Of a stretch of DNA of 64,000 bases, positions 26,286-34,710 are shown piece by piece. The position numbers were made by a program, and so were the translations under genes. The notes under the pieces are model-generated. The model worked only from the letters and a program-made list of their open reading frames with translations, was not told the DNA's origin and ran no database searches. Location of the stretch: positions 931,150 through 995,149 of the forward strand of contig MKVX01000018.1 of assembly GCA_001899255.1 (NCBI GenBank), written 5' to 3'. This DNA comes from Rhizobiales bacterium 62-47. Its GTDB lineage: Bacteria; Pseudomonadota; Alphaproteobacteria; Rhizobiales; Xanthobacteraceae. Numbering within the stretch: the stretch's first letter is position 1; each line of letters begins with the position of its first letter.

Positions 26286-27260
26286 CTACGGCTTGAGAAT
26301 AGCCGCTCCAGTCGTTGCGCGCCCCTCGAGATCGGTATGGGCCTTGGCGGCATCCTTGAGCGCATAAGCGTGATTGATCGGCACGTGCAGCTTGCCGTTG
26401 ATCACCGCCGAGAACAGCGTGTCGGCGCCCTCAATCAGATCGGACCGTTTGGCAACGTAATCATTCAGCTTGGGACGCGTCGCGAATAGCGAGCCATGGT
26501 TGTTCAGTTCCGCCAATGCGAATGGCGGCACCGGTCCGGATGCATTGCCGAAACTGACGAACAACCCGCGCGGCTTCAGGCACGACAGCGAACCGGGGAA
26601 CGTGGTCTTGCCGACGCCGTCATAAACGACATCGCAAAGCTCATTGCGGCTGATCTGTTTGACACGTGCGACGAAATCCTCCTCGTTGTAGAGGATCACC
26701 TGATCGCAACCGTTGGCGAGCGCGAGATCGGCCTTAGCCTTAGAGCCGACCGTACCGATGACATGCGCGCCCATCGCTTTGGCCCATTGGCAGGCGATCA
26801 AACCAATGCCGCCGGCTGCTGCATGAATGAGGACCCGATGCCCCTGCTCCACCTTGAAGGTCTTGTGCAGCAGGTACCACACCGTGAGCCCCTTGAGCAT
26901 CAACACGGCGCCCTGCTCGTAGGTGATATGATCCGGCAGCTTGACCAGTTTCTCGGCCGGGATGTTACGTTCGGTCGCGTATCCGCCAAGATTGGCATAG
27001 TAGGCCACGCGGTCGCCGGGATGAAAATCCGTGACGCCGGAGCCGACGGCGACAACCTCGCCTGCAGCTTCGTTGCCGGCGATGAATGGCAGCGACGGCG
27101 CCTTGTAGAGTCCGGTACGATAGTAGACGTCGATAAAATTCAGGCCGACCGCATGTTGCCGGATGTGCACTTCGCCTGCGCCGGGGGATGGCACATCGAC
27201 GGCCTCATAAACCAGCGCCTCCGGGCCACCGACCTTATGCACACGAACGGCCTTGATCAT
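26286..27260 (-). CDS. NADPH:quinone oxidoreductase (zeta-crystallin type)
   Basis: This 324-residue MDR-superfamily protein of the QOR type carries out one-electron reduction of quinones with NADPH. It has the N-terminal start MIKAVRVHKVGGPE, GNEAAGEVVAVG (about residues 63-74), and the Rossmann segment HAAAGGIGLIACQWAKAMGAHVIGT (about 147-171) with AAAGG in place of GxGxxG, as usual in QORs. Zinc ligands of alcohol dehydrogenases are absent. GGGAGG precedes the ATG. A clear operator-like inverted repeat overlaps the probable promoter. Confidence 0.92.
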   Translation of the reverse strand: MIKAVRVHKVGGPEALVYEAVDVPSPGAGEVHIRQHAVGLNFIDVYYRTGLYKAPSLPFIAGNEAAGEVVAVGSGVTDFHPGDRVAYYANLGGYATERNIPAEKLVKLPDHITYEQGAVLMLKGLTVWYLLHKTFKVEQGHRVLIHAAAGGIGLIACQWAKAMGAHVIGTVGSKAKADLALANGCDQVILYNEEDFVARVKQISRNELCDVVYDGVGKTTFPGSLSCLKPRGLFVSFGNASGPVPPFALAELNNHGSLFATRPKLNDYVAKRSDLIEGADTLFSAVINGKLHVPINHAYALKDAAKAHTDLEGRATTGAAILKP

Positions 27261-27280
27261 CTCACGCCTCCCGAAACCTG

Positions 27281-27302
27281 GTTGGTATGATCGATAACCA
27301 AC
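27281..27302. promoter_or_regulatory. Operator-like inverted repeat over qor promoter
   Basis: GTTGGT (27281-27286) and ACCAAC (27297-27302) form 6-base arms with a 10-base spacer, a helical-turn spacing typical of dimeric TetR, MarR or HxlR-type repressors. It overlaps the predicted -10 region of the quinone oxidoreductase gene, so binding would block transcription. No regulator gene is adjacent. Confidence 0.5.
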
Positions 27303-27318
27303 ACAAGCCCCTTGTCAA
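27291..27318 (-). promoter_or_regulatory. Predicted sigma-70-type promoter of quinone oxidoreductase
   Basis: On the minus strand TTGACA (27313-27318) is followed after 16 bases by TATCGA (27291-27296). The -35 element is a perfect match and the -10 is weak. It lies about 30 bases upstream of the start codon. Confidence 0.45.
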
Positions 27319-27352
27319 CCGAACCGCTGACAATGGCCGCCGCGGCGCAGCA

Positions 27353-28078
27353 TCAGGAGGCACGCTTCCGATTGCGCTTGGCAAGGATATTGAATGCCTC
27401 CACCGCCAGCGAGAACGAGATCGCGAAGTAAATGTAGCCGCGCGGGATGTGGAATTGGAAACCATCGGCGACCAACGCCACACCGATCAGCACAAGGAAC
27501 GCCAGTGCCAGCATCTTGGTGGTGGGATGCTCGGCCACGAAGCGCGCCACCGGCCCCGACGACACATACATGACGATGCAGGCAATGATCACCGCAGCGA
27601 TCATCACTTCGAGGTCCTGCGCCATGCCGATCGCGGTGATGATCGAGTCGAGCGAGAACACCAGATCGATGATGATGATCTGGATGATGATCCAGAAGAA
27701 CGCGCTGGATTTGGGCTTTGTCTCTGTCTCCGACTCTTCGTGCGCTTCGACCTCACCATGAATTTCATGCGTTGCCTTGGCTATCAGGAATGCACCGCCG
27801 CCGATCAGAATGATGTCGCGCCATGAGAAGCCGAATTCTTTGATGGTAATGACCGGCTGCGTCAGTCCGATCAACCAGACCAGCAGGCTGAGCAGGATGA
27901 TGCGGAAGATCAACGCCAGTGCCAGACCGATCTGACGAGCGCGCTTGGCCTGCTGTGGCGGAATGCGAGAGACGATTACCGACAGGAAGATGACGTTGTC
28001 GATACCGAGCACAATCTCCAGTGCCGTCAAAGTCAACAACGCGGCCCAGGCTTCGGGACTTGTCAAAAGTTCAATCAT
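27353..28078 (-). CDS. TerC-family integral membrane protein
   Basis: This 241-residue membrane protein has seven hydrophobic segments and the conserved acidic intramembrane residues of TerC (GIDNVIF near residue 25 and FSLDSIITA near 141). The loop between is charged (EVEAHEESETETKPK). TerC proteins are linked to metal-ion (for example Mn) export and tellurite resistance. Its ATG overlaps the stop of the upstream phosphatidylcholine synthase gene by 4 bases, so the two are translationally coupled. Confidence 0.88.
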   Translation of the reverse strand: MIELLTSPEAWAALLTLTALEIVLGIDNVIFLSVIVSRIPPQQAKRARQIGLALALIFRIILLSLLVWLIGLTQPVITIKEFGFSWRDIILIGGGAFLIAKATHEIHGEVEAHEESETETKPKSSAFFWIIIQIIIIDLVFSLDSIITAIGMAQDLEVMIAAVIIACIVMYVSSGPVARFVAEHPTTKMLALAFLVLIGVALVADGFQFHIPRGYIYFAISFSLAVEAFNILAKRNRKRAS

Positions 28079-28818
28079 GCTCTTGTCGGCCTCATCAAGC
28101 GGATCACCGCATCACCAAACACTACATAGGCGCCGATTGCACATAATGTGGCGCTTACTGGAACGGCTACATTGAAATCGTCGATCACTGTCACGATCGC
28201 CAGAACCGCCCACACACCGATCAACGCGAGATTGAGGCGGCGCAGCCGTGTCACGCGCACCGGGTGCATGACATGAATCGGCACGAACGTCAGAGCGATC
28301 AACACTGCAATGGCAAGCGTCGCCAGAACCGCCGATGGCTGCAGCAGGAAGAGGTAAAACGCCGCCGCATTCCACAACGCCGGGAACCCGCGAAAGTGGT
28401 TGTCCGCGGTCTTCATCCGGCGATCGGCGAAATACAGCGCCCCGGTCATGACAATGCCGACACCCAGCAGAGGCCCTGCGATCGGCAACAGCAATCCGCT
28501 GGCGGCAATCGCATAGGCAGGAACGAACACGTATGTAACGAAATCGACGACGAGGTCGAGCACCTCGCCGGACCATTCGGGCTGGAGCTGGATCACGTTG
28601 AAACGGCGTGCCAGCGGCCCGTCGATCCCGTCGACGATCAACGCCAGGCCAAGCCATGCAAACATCGCCGCCCAGTGTTCCCGCACCGCTTCAAGCAGCG
28701 CAACAAGGGCAATGCCGGCACCGAACGCAGTGAAGATGTGAACGCCGAAAGCCGCGGCGCGCGCCGACCGTGAGGGGGAGGACAGCTCTGGCTGGTTCGA
28801 TGATGTCATATGGCCCAT
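28075..28818 (-). CDS. pcs: Phosphatidylcholine synthase
   Basis: This 247-residue CDP-alcohol phosphatidyltransferase condenses CDP-diacylglycerol with choline to make phosphatidylcholine. The catalytic motif DGIDGPLAR...G...LDLVVD (about residues 63-92) keeps the four aspartates. The following DFVTYVFVPAYA and the overall length match bacterial Pcs rather than PgsA or PssA. It has several transmembrane helices. Phosphatidylcholine is a main lipid in rhizobia and relatives. The start is uncertain by 3 codons (MGHM). It overlaps the TerC gene downstream. Confidence 0.88.
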   Translation of the reverse strand: MGHMTSSNQPELSSPSRSARAAAFGVHIFTAFGAGIALVALLEAVREHWAAMFAWLGLALIVDGIDGPLARRFNVIQLQPEWSGEVLDLVVDFVTYVFVPAYAIAASGLLLPIAGPLLGVGIVMTGALYFADRRMKTADNHFRGFPALWNAAAFYLFLLQPSAVLATLAIAVLIALTFVPIHVMHPVRVTRLRRLNLALIGVWAVLAIVTVIDDFNVAVPVSATLCAIGAYVVFGDAVIRLMRPTRA

Positions 28819-29098
28819 GCGTTTTAGCAGGAATCGCGCGGCTTTGCATACCGCCGGTCCGATTCTAAAGTCGCGCCCTCCATGACCGCCGATTGTGGAA
28901 TATCAAATTCAAATCGATGACAGCCGATATAAGTTACTCGAAGCGTTTGGGATTTGACCCTCACGTCACATCGTTCAACAAACGGCCAATGACACATCGC
29001 CCCGACCTGCCCTTGCGGCGTTCCGCCGCGCAATCAATTTTCCGGCGATGCGCTCGGCCAGACTTGCAATTGCCCTTGCGAATACCGATTGTCCGACC

Positions 29099-30298
29099 AT
29101 GAACGATACCTCCGCGGATCTGACCTTATATGACGTTGCCGTCGTCGGTGGCGGCCCCGTTGGACTGGCAACCGCTGTCGCGTTGGCGCAAGCCGAAATT
29201 CGTGTTGCGCTGATTGCCAGCCGCAAGCCCTACCCCGATAACCGCACCACGGCGCTGTTAAGCGGGTCGGTGGATTTCCTCCAACGCATCGGCGTCTGGG
29301 AACGATGCGAAGATAAAGCCACCGCCCTGCGAACCATGCGCCTGGTGGACGACACGCGGCGGCTGATCCGCGCGCCGGAAGTCAGATTCAATTCGGAAGA
29401 AATCGGACTCGATACCTTCGGCTATAATATCGAAAATCGCGAATTACTGATCGCATTGGAAGCGCGGGCCGCCGAATGCCCAACGCTGACACGCATCGAC
29501 GATGATGCCGAGGCCATCGACGTCACGGAACTGAACGTCACGATCCGCACCAGACAGGGCGGGGTTGTCGCGGCAAGACTTGTCGTCGGCGCTGACGGGC
29601 GGCAATCGATCTGCCGCGACGCAGCCGGCATCGAGGTGAAGCGCCGCGAACTCGATCAGGCGGCAATGACTTTCAACGTCACGCACGCGCGGCCGCACCA
29701 CAACGTCTCCACCGAGTTTCACACGCCAAATGGACCGTGCGTATTCGTGCCGCTTCCCGGTAACCGTTCGAGCGTGGTGTGGGTCGCATCACCCGCCGAA
29801 GCCAAGCGCCTGATGGCATTGAGCGACGAACAGCTCTCCGATGCCGCTGAACGCGCGATGCATTCGATCCTCGGTCGTGTCAGCGTCGGACCGGGACGTC
29901 ATGTGTTCCCACTGGCCATCGAACAGCCGAGGCAGTTTGCCAAGAATCGCATCGTGCTGGCCGGCGAAGCCGCGCACGTGCTGCCGCCAATCGGTGCACA
30001 GGGGCTTAATTTGGGACTTCGTGATGCATCCGATATCGCCGATCTTGTGATCGATACGATGACGCGCGGCGAGGATCCGGGCAATCCGCTTGCCTTGGCT
30101 CAGTTCGATTCCCGGCGTCGCAACGACATCGCCAGCCGAACCATGGCCATCGATCTGGCCAACCGTTCGCTGCTCAGCGATTTCCTGCCGATGCAGGCGG
30201 CGCGCGCGACCGGGCTCCATCTGTTGAACGCTATCCGCCCGCTCCGCCGCATCGCCATGCGCGAAGGCCTCGCGCCGACGTGGCGTCGGTTGTCCTGA
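29099..30298 (+). CDS. UbiH/UbiF-family FAD hydroxylase
   Basis: This 399-residue class A flavoprotein monooxygenase is of the ubiquinone-biosynthesis hydroxylase family. It shows GGGPVGLATAVALAQ (about residues 17-31), the middle DG motif LVVGADGRQS and the second FAD motif GEAAHVLPPIGAQGLNLGLRD. The motif PPIGAQGLNLG is the UbiH/COQ6 form, so a ring hydroxylation in ubiquinone synthesis is likely, but which carbon is not clear. I chose the ATG at 29099; another in-frame ATG lies 17 codons earlier and neither has a clear ribosome-binding site. Confidence 0.88.
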   Translation: MNDTSADLTLYDVAVVGGGPVGLATAVALAQAEIRVALIASRKPYPDNRTTALLSGSVDFLQRIGVWERCEDKATALRTMRLVDDTRRLIRAPEVRFNSEEIGLDTFGYNIENRELLIALEARAAECPTLTRIDDDAEAIDVTELNVTIRTRQGGVVAARLVVGADGRQSICRDAAGIEVKRRELDQAAMTFNVTHARPHHNVSTEFHTPNGPCVFVPLPGNRSSVVWVASPAEAKRLMALSDEQLSDAAERAMHSILGRVSVGPGRHVFPLAIEQPRQFAKNRIVLAGEAAHVLPPIGAQGLNLGLRDASDIADLVIDTMTRGEDPGNPLALAQFDSRRRNDIASRTMAIDLANRSLLSDFLPMQAARATGLHLLNAIRPLRRIAMREGLAPTWRRLS

Positions 30299-30317
30299 AC
30301 GCGCCCCTGCAGAACCG

Positions 30318-31268
30318 CTAGAAGGCGATCTGGCCGGTCTTGATCAGGTACATCACGCTGGTCAACGTCACCACCGACACGAACGTCCCGATCAGAACCG
30401 CAACCGACGCAGGTTCGGTCCAGGTGTCATACTGCCGGGCGATGACGAACACGTTCAACGCTGGCGGCAGCGACGCCATCAACACGGCCGTGGCCGACCA
30501 TTCCGGCGTGAACGGTCCGAGCCACCACACCAGCGCGAACACCAGTATCGGATGGATCACAAGCTTGATCAGCACGAGACCGGGAATTTCCCACGGCACG
30601 CGCCCCAACGGCCGCAGCGCGACGGTAACGCCGAGTACGAACAGTGCGACCGGCGCCGCCGAGCTTTGCAGGAACTGCAACATGCTGTCGAGCGCCACCG
30701 GCAGCTGCAGGTGAAACGCAGCCGCCAACGCTCCGCAATAAACGGCGACGATCAGCGGATGCAGCACGATCTCCTTGACGACGAACCACAGCGTCGGCAG
30801 TAGCGGCCGGCGTGTTCCATCGGTCAGCGCCATCCACAATGGAATCACCGAAAACAGGAAGATACTGTCGAAGCAGAAAATCAGCGCGGTCGGCACCGCC
30901 GATGGCAGACCGAACAGGGCCAAGGCCAGCGCCGGCCCCATGTAGCCGATGTTGCCGTAACCGCCGGCCAGCCCGGCCATCGCCGCTTCGCGAAGCGGTA
31001 GCCGCCCGATCAATTTGCCGACGATGGCAGACAGGAAGAAAGCCGCAGCCGTTGCCGCGGTGGTGGCGATCACGAACGGCGGATTGGCGAGTTCCTCGAA
31101 CGGGGTCCGCGACATAATGCGGAAAAATAGCGCCGGAAGAGAGACGTAAAGCACGAAGAAATTCATCCAGGCGAGCCCGGATTCCGGCAGGTTCCGCCAT
31201 TTTCCACAAACGTATCCGACGAAGATCAAGCCGAAATACGGCATCGCAAGGTTGAGAACATCGATCAT
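30318..31268 (-). CDS. AEC-family transporter
   Basis: This 316-residue membrane protein is of the auxin efflux carrier (AEC) family, with about ten hydrophobic segments in two inverted halves. Conserved features include GKWRNLP after the first helix, GGYGNIGYMGPA in the fourth and the C-terminal half ending with GTFVSVVTLT. Bacterial members carry malate, malonate or other carboxylates; the substrate here is unknown. The start at 31268 (MIDVLNLAM) is at the first helix. It is divergent from hspQ. Confidence 0.87.
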   Translation of the reverse strand: MIDVLNLAMPYFGLIFVGYVCGKWRNLPESGLAWMNFFVLYVSLPALFFRIMSRTPFEELANPPFVIATTAATAAAFFLSAIVGKLIGRLPLREAAMAGLAGGYGNIGYMGPALALALFGLPSAVPTALIFCFDSIFLFSVIPLWMALTDGTRRPLLPTLWFVVKEIVLHPLIVAVYCGALAAAFHLQLPVALDSMLQFLQSSAAPVALFVLGVTVALRPLGRVPWEIPGLVLIKLVIHPILVFALVWWLGPFTPEWSATAVLMASLPPALNVFVIARQYDTWTEPASVAVLIGTFVSVVTLTSVMYLIKTGQIAF

Positions 31269-31306
31269 GAAAGCGTGATTTTCTTCATTTTTGGCCCCGA
31301 ACCGTG

Positions 31307-31333
31307 GTTGGGTCGGTCGCAAGGCGACCCAAC
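31307..31333. promoter_or_regulatory. Inverted repeat in AEC transporter/hspQ divergent region
   Basis: GTTGGGTCG (31307-31315) and CGACCCAAC (31325-31333) are perfect 9-base arms with a 9-base spacer, located 54 bases upstream of hspQ and 39 bases upstream of the transporter start. This is a good operator candidate or RNA hairpin; it has no T-run, so it is not an ordinary terminator. Confidence 0.4.
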
Positions 31334-31386
31334 GGAGGAAAGTTTGCCTCTAGCATCGGCCACAATCCTGGTCTATTCGACGAGTC

Positions 31387-31719
31387 ATGCTGAAGATGCG
31401 AACCGCCAAGTTTCAGATCGGCCAGATCGTCCGGCACCGGATATTCTCGTTCCGGGGTGTCGTGTTCGATATCGACCCGGAATTCGCCAACACCGAGGAA
31501 TGGTGGCTGTCTATCCCGGAGGAAGTGCGTCCACATAAGGATCAGCCGTTCTATCATCTACTCGCAGAGAATTCCGAGTCGGAATACGTCGCCTACGTCT
31601 CCGAACAGAACCTGCTACCGGATGAGTCCGGCGAGCCGGTCCGCCATTCGCAGGTCGCCGAGATATTCGTACGCGATAAGTCGGGCGGCTATCGTCCGCG
31701 CAATTCGTCGCTCAACTAG
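31387..31719 (+). CDS. hspQ: Heat shock protein HspQ
   Basis: This 110-residue protein is of the HspQ/YccV family. It begins RTAKFQIGQIVRHRIFSFRGVVFDIDPEF and has YVSEQNLLPD toward the end, both family signatures. In enterobacteria HspQ is a heat-induced hemimethylated-DNA-binding protein and a Lon specificity factor. It stands alone, and a strong bidirectional terminator follows. No heat-shock promoter was recognised upstream. Confidence 0.93.
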   Translation: MLKMRTAKFQIGQIVRHRIFSFRGVVFDIDPEFANTEEWWLSIPEEVRPHKDQPFYHLLAENSESEYVAYVSEQNLLPDESGEPVRHSQVAEIFVRDKSGGYRPRNSSLN

Positions 31720-31779
31720 ATCCGCGGTGAGTTTCGCTACCGGGCCCTGCCCTGGCATTTAAATCGAGATCGAAAGAAA

Positions 31780-31805
31780 AAAAGCGCCCCGATCGGGGCG
31801 CTTTT
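31780..31805. terminator. Strong bidirectional terminator
   Basis: A perfect stem AAAAGCGCCCC with GGGGCGCTTTT closes a GATC loop, with A-run and T-run flanks. It lies between the convergent hspQ and IalB-family genes. Confidence 0.88.
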
Positions 31806-31829
31806 CGTTTTGCTGTGACGCTTCGCAAC

Positions 31830-32618
31830 TTACTTCGGCGCCGGATTGGCTGGCGGAGTGGCTCCAGCCGCAGGCTGTTGCGCTTCGAGCTTGGCGCGGG
31901 CTTCGGCGGCGCGCTTCTGCAGCTCTTCCTGAAGCTTCTTCTGGGTTTCCTCGAAGACCTTCGGATCGGTCGGCGGACCATCGTAAGCCTTGGCGAATTC
32001 GGCCAGCGGCAGCGGCAGCGTCAGCGGCGCGCCGTTGGAGTTGATCGCCTGCACGATCAGGTTCTGCCCCTTCTTCAGGTTGGCGATCATGTCTGGGGTA
32101 ACTTCATAGTCCGACATGCAGCCGTTGGCGAAACAGATCACGTATGGGCTCTGCTGCGGCGGATTGTTGTCGATGATGATGCGCGTGCCATGAACGAGTT
32201 GCATGCCAAGCGGAAGCGTGACGCGCAGGATCTTCTTCGGCTCGCCTTCCGGCTCGATGATCACGGCGGCGATCACCGGCTGGCCCGACTCGATGCGGCC
32301 GTCCTTGCCGGTGAAGCAGACCTGCTTGGCGTTGGCGTCCTGCCCCTTCAGGCAGAACTTCGTCCACGGCGCATAGATCAATTGCACCTGCTGATCGGCC
32401 GGCTGGGCAGCAGCCGCCGGTGGCTGCGCGGGTGCCTGCTGCGCAGCGGGAGCCTTTTGCCCATTTTTCGCCGGGGCCGTCTTGGCCTTGGGTGCGGGTT
32501 GCTGGGCGGGAGCCTGGGCATACGAAACGGTGGATGTCGCGGCCAATGCCGCAGCCGTCACCACGGCGAAGACCTGCGCGCGCGGCCACGCCAGCGCGGC
32601 CATCTTAGGGAAACTCAT
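31830..32618 (-). CDS. IalB-family (invasion-associated locus B) protein
   Basis: This 262-residue exported protein has a signal peptide (about residues 6-34, ending VSYAQA), an Ala/Gln/Pro-rich linker (35-85) and an IalB domain of about 130 residues. That domain carries four cysteines (in KFCLKGQ, KQVCFTG, VICFANGC) and ends in a charged, helical, Ala-rich tail. IalB in Bartonella is linked to erythrocyte invasion, but the family is common in non-pathogenic Rhizobiales, so a general envelope role is more likely here. The start at 32618 is chosen by position of the signal peptide. Confidence 0.87.
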   Translation of the reverse strand: MSFPKMAALAWPRAQVFAVVTAAALAATSTVSYAQAPAQQPAPKAKTAPAKNGQKAPAAQQAPAQPPAAAAQPADQQVQLIYAPWTKFCLKGQDANAKQVCFTGKDGRIESGQPVIAAVIIEPEGEPKKILRVTLPLGMQLVHGTRIIIDNNPPQQSPYVICFANGCMSDYEVTPDMIANLKKGQNLIVQAINSNGAPLTLPLPLAEFAKAYDGPPTDPKVFEETQKKLQEELQKRAAEARAKLEAQQPAAGATPPANPAPK

Positions 32619-32846
32619 TGCGGAAAGCCCTTTCTGAATGGGAGCGCCCAAAGCCGCAAAACAGGGCACCTTCACCTGGCCATTCGGCCGCTGTCTCCCT
32701 GCCAAATACGGCAGTTAAGTGACAGACCCGACAGCCCACCTCAATTGTATGCCTTCAATACAACGGCAAACGAAAAGATCAATGCCGACAATCATCTTTG
32801 CCGCCGGACCGGGGCCGAAGCATGACCGCTGTGGTAAATTTTCCCG

Positions 32847-34700
32847 GTGAACCGCAGCGAATCAAATCGGCGTGTCGCGCCCCATGTTCCCGCCACCGTG
32901 CCCCGCGCCGGGGGCTTGCTGGCGGCCCTGATGTTGGTCGTTGGCCTGCTTGGCGGAAGCGCTGCCGCGGCGAGCGGGGCCACCCACGGCATCGCCATGC
33001 ACGGCGACCCAGCCCTGCCCGCGGACTTCACCCACATGCCCTATGCCAACTCGGACGCGCCAAAAGGCGGCCGGCTCGTCCAGGGCATCCTCGGGACCTT
33101 CGACAGCCTCAACCCGCTGATCGTTAAGGGCCTTGCGGTGCAGCAGGTCCGCGGCTTCGTCATCGAAAGCCTGCTGACCCGCGGCAACAACGAGCCCTTC
33201 ACGCTTTACGGATTGATCGCCAAAAGCGTGGAGACCGACGAGGCGCGCAGCGAAGTCATCTTTCACCTCAACCCCTTAGCTCGTTTCTCGGACGGGCACC
33301 CGATCCTCGCCGAGGATGTGCTATTCTCCTGGCAGTTGCTGCGCGACAAGGGCCGCCCCAACCATCGCCTGTATTACGCGAAGGTGGCCCAGGCCGAGGC
33401 TCTCGACCGGCACACCGTTCGCTTCCGGTTCGAGGAGGCCAACGATCGCGAGTTGCCCCTGATCCTCGGCCTGATGCCCGTGCTGCCGAAGCACGCCATC
33501 GATGCCGCGACTTTCGAAAACACCTCGATGGAGCCGCCGCTCGGCTCCGGTCCCTACCGCGTGACGGCGGTGAAGCCGGGTGCCAGCGTCACCCTGACCC
33601 GCGATCCGAACTACTGGGGCCGCGATCTGCCGGTCAATCGCGGGCTTTGGAACTTCGACGAAATCCGGCTCGACTTTTACCGTGAGGCCAACGGTCAGTT
33701 CGAAGCGTTCAAGCGTGGCCTCTATGATTTTCGTCTCGAGACCGAACCGCTGCGCTGGCATGAGGGCTACAATTTTCCGGCGGCAAAATCCGGCGCGCTG
33801 GTGCGCGACATCATCAAACCTGGCGTTCCCAACCCATCCGAGTTTCTCGTTTTCAATACGCGGCGGCCGATCTTCGCCGACATCCGCGTCCGCGAAGCGC
33901 TCACGCTGTTATTCGATTTCGAATGGATCAACCGCAACTACTTCTTCGGCCTCTATGCGCGGTCGGCCGGCTTTTTCGCGGGCTCCGAATTGTCGGCCTA
34001 CACCCGCCCCGCAGACGCGCGTGAGCGCGCGCTACTGGCGCCCTTCCCAGGGCACGTGCGTAGCGATGTGCTCGACGGCAGCTACCGGCTGCCGGTCAGC
34101 GACGGCTCCGGCCGCGACCGAACGACACTGCGCCGCGCGCTGACACTGCTTTCTCAGGCGGGCTACGAACTGAAGGACGCCGTGTTGCAACAACGTCAGA
34201 CCGGAGCGCCCTTCGCCTTCGAAATTCTGGTGACAACGCGGGATCAGGAACGCATCGCGCTGGCGTTTGCCGGCAGCCTCAAGCGCGCCGGGATCAAGGC
34301 GTCGGTGCGCGCCGTCGACGCCGTGCAGTTCGACCAGCGCCGTCTCAGCTTCGATTTCGACATGATCCAGAACCGTTGGGACCAATCGCTGTCGCCTGGA
34401 AACGAACAGGCGTTCTACTGGGGCAGCGAAGCGGCCGACAATCAGGGCACCCGCAATTATATGGGCGCCAAGGATCCTGCCATCGACAGCCTGATCGGAG
34501 CACTGCTGGCTGCGCGCGAACGCCCGGCCTTCGTGTCGGCGGTGCGGGCGCTCGACCGCGTACTGATCTCGGGATTCTATGGGATTCCCCTGTACAACGT
34601 CCGCGAACAATGGATCGCGCGGTGGAATCGGATAGAAAGACCCAAGGCCACCGCGTTGACCGGCTATCTTCCCGAAACGTGGTGGCATAAACCGCCCTGA
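32847..34700 (+). CDS. Periplasmic peptide-binding protein (YejA-like, SBP family 5)
   Basis: This 617-residue exported binding protein is of the oligopeptide type, with a signal peptide (about residues 18-45). The sequence begins HGIAMHGDPALPADFTHMPY then GGRLVQGILGTFDSLNP, the start characteristic of YejA, which in enterobacteria feeds peptides and microcin C to YejBEF. No YejB, YejE or YejF gene follows here; instead two unusual genes do. The start is a GTG at 32847 without a clear Shine-Dalgarno sequence and could be shifted. A GTG-started adenylate-forming gene begins 11 bases after the stop. Confidence 0.85.
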   Translation: MNRSESNRRVAPHVPATVPRAGGLLAALMLVVGLLGGSAAAASGATHGIAMHGDPALPADFTHMPYANSDAPKGGRLVQGILGTFDSLNPLIVKGLAVQQVRGFVIESLLTRGNNEPFTLYGLIAKSVETDEARSEVIFHLNPLARFSDGHPILAEDVLFSWQLLRDKGRPNHRLYYAKVAQAEALDRHTVRFRFEEANDRELPLILGLMPVLPKHAIDAATFENTSMEPPLGSGPYRVTAVKPGASVTLTRDPNYWGRDLPVNRGLWNFDEIRLDFYREANGQFEAFKRGLYDFRLETEPLRWHEGYNFPAAKSGALVRDIIKPGVPNPSEFLVFNTRRPIFADIRVREALTLLFDFEWINRNYFFGLYARSAGFFAGSELSAYTRPADARERALLAPFPGHVRSDVLDGSYRLPVSDGSGRDRTTLRRALTLLSQAGYELKDAVLQQRQTGAPFAFEILVTTRDQERIALAFAGSLKRAGIKASVRAVDAVQFDQRRLSFDFDMIQNRWDQSLSPGNEQAFYWGSEAADNQGTRNYMGAKDPAIDSLIGALLAARERPAFVSAVRALDRVLISGFYGIPLYNVREQWIARWNRIERPKATALTGYLPETWWHKPP

Positions 34701-34710
34701 AGGTGATTGA

